From Adiantum capillus-veneris (Eukaryota > Streptophyta > Polypodiopsida > Polypodiales > Pteridaceae), in NCBI GenBank assembly GCA_014529385.2, contig CM043971.1, forward strand, positions 88,493,340-88,557,339: 64,000 nucleotides of DNA, in the 5' to 3' direction. Shown here in pieces: positions 55,856 to 64,000 of the stretch. Position 1 is the first letter of the stretch. Each line of letters begins with the position of its first letter. The translations under genes and the position numbers were made by a program. Below the pieces are notes generated by a model that worked only from the letters and a program-made list of their open reading frames with translations, had not been told where the DNA came from and did not search any database.

Positions 55856-58168
55856 TCATCTTTCACATACAATCTCCATTCTCATGGCATCAATGTCTTT
55901 CGCTTTTTCTAGCATACCAGCAGCTCCATAGATATTTGCCATGAGGACATAAGCTGACTCATCACTTTTATTGATCCGAACAGCCTGTTCAAAGGCCCAT
56001 CTTCCCACATTGACATCTCCCCATCTCATGCAAGCAGCCAAGGTGGCATGCCAAGCTCCGGAACTATCAGAAGATGGCATCTCTTGAACCACCCCTACCG
56101 CTTTTTCAAGGTGCCCTGCACGACCAAACATATCAATCATACAAGTGTACAACTCTAAGTTTGGCTTCACCCCATATCTGGTGTTCATACTCATGAAGTG
56201 CATATGACCTTCCTCTACCAGACCTAAATGGCTGCACCCACTCAGCACGCAAGCGAACGTCACTATATCTGGAGGAATGCCTTCTTGTTGCATTCGTTCA
56301 AAACACCTCATTACTTCCTCACTTTGCCCCTGCTGTGTATATCCTGTTATCAACGTATTCCAAGTGATCACATCCCGAGAAGGAAGCTCCTCGAGTGCTT
56401 GTTGTGCCATTGCAAGCGCACCGCACTTTGAGTACATGTCCACAAGAGCATTGCCAAGCACAATGTTACTCTTCAGCAAGCCTTTCTTTGCAACCTCCTC
56501 ATGAATCTCTATCCCTCTTTTAAGAGCTCCCAAGATGCCACAAGCTTTCAAGATGCAAGCAAATGTCACCGCATTCGGACGAATGCCCTCACGTTTCATG
56601 CGTTCGAAACAAGTCCAGGCTTCTTCGCCATGGCCCTGATGAGCATAGCCAGCAATAAGTGCGCTCCAGCAGATCACATTCCGAGAAGAGAGCCCCTCCA
56701 ATGCAGCTCGCGCCTTTACAAGATCACCACATTTCACATACATATCTACTAGAGCAGTGCCAAGAACATCATCGTTTTGCAGCAGCCCTTCTCTTGCAAT
56801 CCGGTCATGTATTTGTTCCCCAAGGTCTATAGCTCCCAGACAGCCGCATGCTTTCAAAACGCTAGCATAGGTCACAGCATCGGGAGAAAGGCGTTCACCC
56901 TGCATGCGTTCAAAACACGTCACAGCCTCTTTGCCCTGCCCTTGTTCGGCATATCCTGCGATGAGTGTATTCCAAGTGATAGCATTCCGAGGAACAAGTT
57001 CCTCAAGGACATCCTTTGCCTTCTTGAGAGCACCGCACTTTGAATACATATCCACAAGTGCATTTCCAAGGACAACATTGCCTCTTAACAGCCCCTGTCT
57101 AGAAATCTTGTCGTGAACAACTTCCCCCTTGTCAGCTGCTCGTAGGGTGGCACAGGCTTTCAAGATGCACGTAAAGGTCATTGCATTTGGGGTGATGCCT
57201 TCGCGTTGCATGCATTCAAAACACTTTAATGCTTGCTCAGCTTGACCGTATTGGGAATATCCCGCGATGAGCACACCCCACGTAATTACATTCCGATGAG
57301 GCAATTCCTCAAGTAGATGTTGTGCTTTTGCAAGAGCACCGCACTTTGCATACATATGTATTAAGGCTGTGCCCAGCACGACATGTTTTCCTAGCATTCC
57401 TTGCCTTACAATCTCATCATGGATTTGCTTCCCCTTGTCAAATGCACCCAGCTTGCCGCACGCTTTCAAAGCACAGGCAAAAGTCACAGCATCTGGCAAA
57501 AGACCCTTCCCTTTCATTTGTTCAAAACAAATCAAAGCATTTTGGCTCTGCCCCAGTCGAGCATATCCGGCAATCACAGCAGTCCAAGAGAAAACATCTC
57601 TGATATCATGCATGTCAAGCAATTCTTGTGCTTTAGCGAGCGCTCCACATTTGGCATACATGATCACCAAGGAGTCTGAGCATTCAGCTAGCAAACCCAT
57701 TGCCAAGATAGTGTCGTGTATTTTAGAACCGCGGTGAAGGTCGTTGCTTGTGGTGCAAGTCCTGAGTGAGGACAGAAAGGGAGCAATGTTGCGAATACCG
57801 TTCTTTTGAGTGCTGAGAAAGCCATCAGAAGCGGAAGTTTCATTGAGGGGTGGCCCTGCAACTGAGGTTGCTTGTGTTGGGAAGAGGGAACCCCTGCGTC
57901 TCTTCCCTTCCCTAAACGCAAAGGGCGTGATGGAGCAAGGGTTACACATAGCATTTTTGGACTCATCCTCTCGAGCTTGCAACCTCTTCTCGTGTATGCT
58001 CTTCGGCAATGCGGTACTGCAAAGTTCATGAATATTAGCAGCCATCGAACTGACCGAATGAGTTGGGTCGTTTATTGGCACTACTACAAGAATGTGGCTA
58101 GATTGAAATCGGACGATATATTGCAGGGTCCGAGAGCAGCGAAGAAGGGTGTAGCAAAGACGTGGCAA
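55856..58168 (-). CDS. PLS-class PPR protein, E domain truncated
   Basis: A 770-residue intronless gene, same class as the gene at 18942 and similar in wording (GKQIHDEI, ALVDMYSKCGAL), so probably a paralogue. The N-terminus MPRLCYTLLRCSRTLQYIVR is basic and hydrophobic with no acidic residue, like a mitochondrial presequence; a second Met is residue 42 (MAANIHEL). Repeats begin at about residue 128. Five P motifs (VFSWTAVIAGYAR to VITWNTLITGYTQ) carry residues TD, GN, ND, SN and ND at positions 5 and 35. L and S motifs lie between. E1 (SSGAWHATLAACMRWGDVNVG) is complete, but the protein ends in E2 at AKDIDAMRMEIVCER, lacking the KPGC..W stretch present in the first gene, and there is no DYW. 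It likely binds organelle RNA. No internal stops. Confidence 0.93.
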   Translation of the reverse strand: MPRLCYTLLRCSRTLQYIVRFQSSHILVVVPINDPTHSVSSMAANIHELCSTALPKSIHEKRLQAREDESKNAMCNPCSITPFAFREGKRRRGSLFPTQATSVAGPPLNETSASDGFLSTQKNGIRNIAPFLSSLRTCTTSNDLHRGSKIHDTILAMGLLAECSDSLVIMYAKCGALAKAQELLDMHDIRDVFSWTAVIAGYARLGQSQNALICFEQMKGKGLLPDAVTFACALKACGKLGAFDKGKQIHDEIVRQGMLGKHVVLGTALIHMYAKCGALAKAQHLLEELPHRNVITWGVLIAGYSQYGQAEQALKCFECMQREGITPNAMTFTCILKACATLRAADKGEVVHDKISRQGLLRGNVVLGNALVDMYSKCGALKKAKDVLEELVPRNAITWNTLIAGYAEQGQGKEAVTCFERMQGERLSPDAVTYASVLKACGCLGAIDLGEQIHDRIAREGLLQNDDVLGTALVDMYVKCGDLVKARAALEGLSSRNVICWSALIAGYAHQGHGEEAWTCFERMKREGIRPNAVTFACILKACGILGALKRGIEIHEEVAKKGLLKSNIVLGNALVDMYSKCGALAMAQQALEELPSRDVITWNTLITGYTQQGQSEEVMRCFERMQQEGIPPDIVTFACVLSGCSHLGLVEEGHMHFMSMNTRYGVKPNLELYTCMIDMFGRAGHLEKAVGVVQEMPSSDSSGAWHATLAACMRWGDVNVGRWAFEQAVRINKSDESAYVLMANIYGAAGMLEKAKDIDAMRMEIVCER

Positions 58169-59861
58169 CCCTGGATTGGCTAAAAACTTTGCATCAGTTT
58201 TTGGAACCCACCAGCTCTATGGGCGACCTCGGACGAAAGAGATTTCCACACACTTTTCAACGAGAAAACCGGGCGAGCCTTGAGCTTTCTACCTCAGCCG
58301 TTTGATCTAGCCGCTGCGCATTACCAGGTTGCTAACAGAGGAGCGACATACTTCGTAGTGTGAATTGCAAAGCCTTGAAGTCGCGCTTGTTTGTGGGACA
58401 GATGCGGGCGGTCTGAACAATCCCTTAGATCTTTTGGACTACTCTCAAAGCTCGTTTCTCATCTTCTATGGTGCCTTCTCATGCTATAGTAGAAGACTCC
58501 TATGTGAATAGAGTCTCTTTGTCTCTGGTGCTTTCTTGTGCGATAGTTATGTTGAATGTAATCTCTCCTTCAGCAGTGCCAGCGTCTCTTGGATGCCTTG
58601 TTTGGGAGCGCTTTTTTCTTTCTTTTGTTTTTGTTTTTCTTTTATTTTTCCCATTCAATTAAGCCATGGGATCTAAGAGGGTTGGTAGTCCTCAGGTTTA
58701 ATTGGCATGGACCTCCCCAATGGGGATCAATGGTCCCTGTCAAAAGGCGCGGATCTTGCTATAAGAAAAATCTGATTGCCATATGAGCTACACATAAGAT
58801 GTGATCCGAATGTGATTCCCGTGTGATCCAGATGTGATGCTTGTGTGATCCACAAAAATGTCAAAATCAGAGATTTGCTTTATATGTTTCATTTATGCAT
58901 CACTTATCTACTCTTGGGATTGACAATGATGACAAACGGCTGATGTTGCCTTGTACTTGTCTTCCCACAATGTCTAGGTGTGTTCTAATACATCTGTCTT
59001 GTTGGATGGTGGCAGATATAAACTTTAGTCTTATTCTATAGAGGATTCGTCGCCACAACCATCAAAATGATGTACTTTGATCATTGTTATGAATAAAAAT
59101 GATTTTGCATATATCAATAATGTTTTATTGTATTGGTGTTATAATTTAATTATACAATTTGTATATTAAAGGGGACTTTTTATTATAAACACACACACAC
59201 ATATACATTCTATTCGGATCCATTGTGGAGACGGTTTTGGAGTGGGGGCTATCCGCGAACGACCTTTGACGCTCAACCTTGTTGGCAACCAACTCTTCAA
59301 CGCCCGATAAATACCTAATATCCTCCCCCCCCTTTCCCTATTGTTTTCTGCCACCACACACACACGTGTGCACACACACATACACACACATAATAATGGA
59401 AATAGAAAAAATTCATCGATTGTGCATACCTCGTCCATTTGTAGGGATTTACGACTAGTGTGCAAAGTAGAGCCTTCTTTTCTCCATGCAATCGTTGTGT
59501 ACACATGGTAATAATGCTTATTGTTGGTGTGCGATTAGTTCATAGGTGACAGTGTGCCATTGGTTTTTTGCTTGGTGTATGATTAACACAGACTTAGAAT
59601 CTTAAATTATTCCCATTGCCGAGACGGCCTTGGATGCAACTTACATTCACACCGTTAATCACCATTGGGAAAAGGATATCAATTAAGCTTGTGGGTTGGC
59701 AGCCCTCTTGGACACAAATTGTACTGTAAAGTCCCCCAAGCAAAAGTAAACTAGGACCCATATGATGGATCATAGGCATCCTACTGTTGTCAACTGTTGA
59801 TCCCACCACTCAGCTTCATTAAAGATCCTCTAGGATTTATGGGGATGTGTATGTGTACACC
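58169..59861. other. Upstream of the PPR gene; no other gene seen
   Basis: The first few hundred bases should hold the PPR promoter. Short (AC)n runs occur at about 59189 and 59357-59392. Small frames here have no recognisable content. Confidence 0.4.
58800..58854. repeat. Five degenerate 11-bp tandem repeats
   Basis: Units begin TGTGAT at 58800, 58811, 58822, 58833 and 58844 (TGTGATCCGAA, TGTGATTCCCG, TGTGATCCAGA, TGTGATGCTTG, TGTGATCCACA). Confidence 0.85.
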
Positions 59862-59891
59862 TTGTGTGTGTGTGTGTGTTTGTGTGTCGGT

Positions 59892-59941
<50 letters not shown>
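59862..59941. repeat. (TG)n(AG)n microsatellite
   Basis: TG-rich repeat followed by about 23 AG units. No retroelement end was recognised next to it. Confidence 0.95.
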
Positions 59942-59946
<5 letters not shown>

Positions 59947-62129
59947 GTTTTTGGTTTTGCGTCTCTTAGTGTTGGAGTCTTTCAATGGGGCTTCAAATAG
60001 TGAAGACCACAAGTAATCAATTTATTTTTGGCAGTGTAGCAAGATATGAGCTACATCCAAGATACCATTTACTTTTTCTAGTTTTGTGTGAGGTGTCCCT
60101 TCCAACCAATATGATGCCTATGATAAGTCTCCAACTCTATTTTGATAAACTAAGAGAACCAATGAACATTTCCCTTGATACACTTATCCTTAAGCATGAA
60201 TCACTGATGAAGGGTTGGTTTTATTTCACATCATGGAATCTAAGAAAAAACCATAACCTAACAATCGATATCCTAGTTTTTATACTATACACAGACACCA
60301 TAGAATCGTGAGTCTCACGTTGCAGATCCTCAAAGCAAGAGGTGTAGACCATTCAACTTCACCATATCCTACAACATTACACATCCAAACAAAATTCAAC
60401 TTGAAAAGTGCATACTCTAGAGCAATTAACCTTGGCACTTTTTACCTCATAGCTTTCACAGGCATAGCTATCAAGTTTTGCTAATGACAAAAAAATTTAA
60501 AAAATATATTTGAAAAGCTACTTGACTTTTCGGATCCTCCTATCCATAGAATATTGTCGTAGTGGCATCATTTATTCACACCACTTTACTTTTGTTTTCT
60601 AATTACTACCACATTGTGAAAAACATCCAATTCTTTTATTAGTTTATGATGAGTTTATGACACATGTTCATTTCAACACCCTTTCAAACATGTTGGAAAG
60701 CCTAAACGCCATTAGTGAGTTAGGCTATGGATGATGCAGCCTTAAGCTCACCATGATGCTAGGATTAGTGTTAGAGCAATAAGATTAGGGTTAGGGTCAG
60801 AGCTTAGAGCAAGAGAATTAGGGTAGAATATAGATACAAATGATAGACTCAAAAGTGCGATTGATTCATTAGAGAACAACCTCTTAAATAGGCTTGATTC
60901 AATAGAGAATAGCCTCTTCAATAGGATTAGTGCTTTACAATCATTGGCTAGAGAGGTTGCACCCTCTTTTCATTGGACCATCTCATCATCTATCCTTTCC
61001 TAGGTGGCTTTCCCATCCGAGCCACGACTTGGGTTTACCCCAACAATCGCCCCCTTAAACCAAACTTGGGGCTTTTACAAAAATTTCATGGTTTATGGTG
61101 ACATAGTTCCTAGGTCTCTTGTTGGATACATCTACAAAGTTCTTGTGATGTATCATGGCAATTCTCACTGAAATTTAGCAATTTGTGGTTCTCAATTGGA
61201 TATATCATGGCAATTCTCAACGGATACAATGACCGTGGTTCAATTGGATCCTACATGTAGGGTCTCATGAGATCCTAAAGCTCATACAAAGCTTCATGTA
61301 AATAAAAAACTATGTGAAGAGGATATTTTGATGTCGTTTTCTTCATAGTTGATCTGCGTCTTGATCTTCATATTGTGATATGTGCTCTCTATCTTCATCT
61401 TCATGTCTTCATGCTGATGAGATCTTCTTCATTGATATCATTGGTCCTAAATTTGAAGGATGCAGCCTTCATGGATAATGATGTAGAGTGTATACCAAAA
61501 GTGATGCTTGTCATGTGAGTGCTCATGAGAAAGGTCTTACCTTGACATTGCAAGGAAGTGTCTAATTCTCGTGTCATAACATAAAATTTTGCATACATAT
61601 CAAAGTGAGCTTTTTGCATAATATTGCAACAAGAGTGAGTGTGCTTGAGCTTCCAATTTTCTTGAAGCGTTCTTCTTGATGTCCAAGCCATAGTGTGCTT
61701 TGGGGTCGTGGGAACCAGAGCTTCAATTGGGGTGATCTCAATAAAAAGATATTATAATAAAAAACAAAAGGCTTGCAGGTTAGCATTGTGACGAGGTAAT
61801 GTGAGCAAGAAGAGCACATGGCCATCAGACAATGGAGTAGGTGATGACAAGCCAAATTGAGAGGGGTCCACCAACATGAGGGTAGTAGGTGATATTGGAT
61901 GAGCTGGTAGGCCTTGGAATATGATGGCGAGCATGGGCTAGCCAAATCAGGTGTTGATGATAGTGTGATAACGCAATAACCAATGGGGTGTCGACTCTCT
62001 GTTGATGGTGCTCCTCGGCATGGAGTAGGTCTGCAAATCAACACGAGCACAGGCCTCAAGGAGTAGATTGAGTTGCAAACATGCAGGTGCTTCAAAACAA
62101 TTCACCACTATTTTGAAGTCCGCCAGCTA
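59942..62129. other. Unassigned AT-rich stretch
   Basis: No convincing genes. TTAGGGTTAGGG occurs once at about 60784 and is too short to be telomeric. CCCAACAATCGCCCCC at about 61039 is unexplained. Confidence 0.4.
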
Positions 62130-62515
62130 CTAACTCAAATAGCTTCCAATAAGAAGCCAATCACCTTCATAAAACTCTTTCAAGAATGATTCAAGTAGAT
62201 GATTAGTCATGCAGACATTGTTACCTTTGACATGAGAGATAGAATAGAACTTTATGCCTACATCATCTCCCTCATCAATCATTTGTGACTCATCTTCATA
62301 CCTTGCCCTTGATAGCATATCTGCCACTGTATTGTCTTTACCTGCAATGTGCTTAAATTCGGGATTTAAGGACTTAATGTAGGCAATCCACCGCAACATA
62401 GGGATGTCTGGCGTTGAGCAGCTTGTAATCATCCCAAGAAGTGGTAGACAATCTGTTTCTACAACCACACATGCACCAAAGAGAAACACTTTACGTTGTT
62501 GAAAGTGTATTTTAC
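62130..62515 (-). pseudogene. Ty3 RNase H to integrase linker fragment
   Basis: The - strand reads CVVVETDCLPLLGMI, PMLRWIAYIKSLNPEFKHIA, GKDNTVADMLSRARYEDESQ and EFYEGDWLLIGSYLS. D in ETD and the VADMLSR motif place it at the end of Ty3 RNase H, then the linker before integrase. Its wording (NPEFKHIAGKDN, YEGDWLLIG) differs from Gypsy-A/B, so it belongs to another Ty3 lineage. Both ends are truncated. Confidence 0.78.
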
Positions 62516-62611
62516 AGCTAATCCATACGTTAATTCTAATAGATCGTACAGAGTGAAAGCAATACAAATTATCATCATGTGGATTATTCATCTAGGATAA
62601 CTCTAGTATAT

Positions 62612-64000
62612 GCAAAATATATATATGAGAGAAGAGAAGGGAAGAGAAGAGAAGAGAAGAGAGTTTCCCTCCCAAGCCCTATTCTTGCCCGTAGGCAATA
62701 AGGATACTGCGGGGAGAGATGTACCTGTAGCAAGGAGAACCTAAACTTTGTAGAGAGGATGAATTACTAAGAGTGAGAGAGATAGGTTTGGTTAAGGAGA
62801 GGAGATTAGATATATATATATATATGTGTTGGACTAGAGATGAAAAAGAAAACAACAAGAAATCAAGAAAACATCAATGTAGAACACATCTTACTTGACA
62901 AACCCTTCGGCACCATTATTGATGGAGAGAGAAGAAGAGTGGAGAATTCAACTTTGATTGATATGCCAAGTCCAAGAACTCCTTTGATTAGAGTTGATAT
63001 TCCAAGGATTGCGTGCAAGAATGGCTAGTCTTCCTCTAGAAGAAAGTGTAGGCTTAGGCTTATGTTGATGGCTAAGTACAATTTGGCATTACTACTCACT
63101 CCCTCATGAATTCCTCTCATCAATGGCTTGAATGCTTGAGTGGTTTTCAAGGAAGAAGAGGTCCCCTTTTATAGGTGAAGGGAACCCCCAAGGGTTTACA
63201 CAAGAAGAGAAGAGCCAGTGTGAACAGAAACTGAAAAAGTTGGAAATGAGCTGTCCTTGCATGATGTGGGCAGACTAGGGTCCATTATTTTGATCATATC
63301 TCCTCATCCGTGGCTCCAAACAAAAAAGTAAAACTATGGGCAGAAACTTCAGCTCATTACCTACGAATTCCTTTTTATATGCATTTTCCAATTCGGATTA
63401 TAACTTTGTGTAAAAAAATCATCAAAATAGGGTACAGTTTTGGCAGCAAAAGTCTTCTTGTGGTCCCCTTAGCCTAGACTTTTATTTGATTCCAATGGAC
63501 ATCTCATGCCATATGAAAGCATGACATTGCTCCTTGACAAAGTTTTGTAATCATGCTTGCAATAATGCATTAAAATAAGTGTATCTTTGAAATCATGCCA
63601 CCTAGTGTCCCACTAGGATTTGATTCCCTCCTAGTAGCTATTCAAAAAGAAATATAAGAAAAATATGAAAAATACATAGAATATATATAGATTGGAAATT
63701 ACCCTACATATAGGATCTAGATAGGGTGTGAGAAATTAATGAGATGGTAGAAAGAAAGAATCAATGCTTTTTGCCCCAAGTTAAAGAGGCGGAGCTATAG
63801 ACGCTTTTCCCATAGTACTTTTTGATGGTAAAGTAAGAATACCTTACCCTTGAGATAAATAATAGGATGAGATAGAAAGCTTATTGTTATACTTACATAT
63901 GCATATGTACATTATAGGAAATATAATTATGTATCTAAAAAGTTACAAGATAGATCTTGTAGCATGCGTTCCCACTATGTACGTGTCACACGACAATGCA
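62612..64000. other. No gene; purine repeat and AT-rich DNA
   Basis: (GAGAA)n-type repeats lie at about 62622-62660 and a short (TA)n run at 62808-62825. CTTTTATAGGTG near 63168 could be a TATA box of an unrecognised LTR. The small frame at 62840-63028 has no recognisable content. Confidence 0.4.

Noticed and set aside
55585-55944. A + strand frame overlapping the end of the second PPR gene
   Set aside because: Its 3' part is antisense to well-supported PPR coding sequence and it has no domain.
59166-59506. Cys-Val repeat-containing - strand frames
   Set aside because: Driven by short (AC)n runs; no other content.
60784-60797. TTAGGGTTAGGG as an interstitial telomere repeat
   Set aside because: Only two units and not the usual plant TTTAGGG array.
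61574-62095. A 173-codon - strand frame as a gene
   Set aside because: No recognisable motifs; composition looks like chance, and it overlaps other equally long frames.

Overview
This window reads as repeat-dense nuclear DNA of a land plant, most likely a fern. Two intronless pentatricopeptide-repeat (PPR) genes (18942-20927, + strand; 55856-58168, - strand) have the PLS-plus-E layout, and their wording (blocks such as CFERMQ.EGI.P and KACG..GA.DKGKQIHDEI) is what I associate with fern PPR families. That assignment rests on motif style alone. I see no bacterial-style operons, phage genes or CRISPR array.

Almost everything else is retrotransposon in successive layers. 1-1400: fragments of Ty3-type elements, a 102-bp tandem duplication and a SINE-like segment. 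1597-6385 and 9995-15092: two related Ty1/copia elements (Copia-1, 5'-truncated; Copia-2, both LTRs and a tRNA-iMet primer site); a third, inverted and internally deleted copy (Copia-3) lies at 32077-33405. 15194-18717 and 38737-42693: two copies of one LINE family on the - strand (LINE-A, LINE-B). 21706-30137: a chromodomain Ty3 element (Gypsy-A) with two 1477-bp LTRs, the target duplication GTGTC, and a long open RT-RNase H-integrase frame. 33433-36748: a Ty3-type element with gag and protease but no RT or integrase (Gypsy-D). 42695-44205: the chromodomain tail and 3' LTR of another Ty3 element (Gypsy-C). 44280-52360: an inverted Ty3 element (Gypsy-B) whose integrase is split by a 6.5-kb L1-like LINE (LINE-C) flanked by a 19-bp perfect target duplication.

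From 52.4 to 64 kb the DNA is mostly unassigned. It contains a 154-bp near-perfect GC-rich hairpin (54218-54371), a 192-bp tandem duplication, the second PPR gene, microsatellites and a Ty3 RNase H remnant at about 62.1-62.5 kb.

The two PPR genes are the only coding sequences I would call functional host genes; they should encode organelle RNA-binding factors. The retroelements show how such sequence is built: nesting, 5' truncation, premature stops that mostly look like C-to-T changes at CAG and CGA codons, and microsatellites at element ends. The least expected observations are the hairpin, repeated TGACGTGG boxes in the Gypsy-C LTR, a sequence block conserved among otherwise different Ty3 LTRs, ORF1/ORF2 joined by ATGA in two unrelated LINE families, and the gag-protease-only element. 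I found no convincing new multi-gene system.
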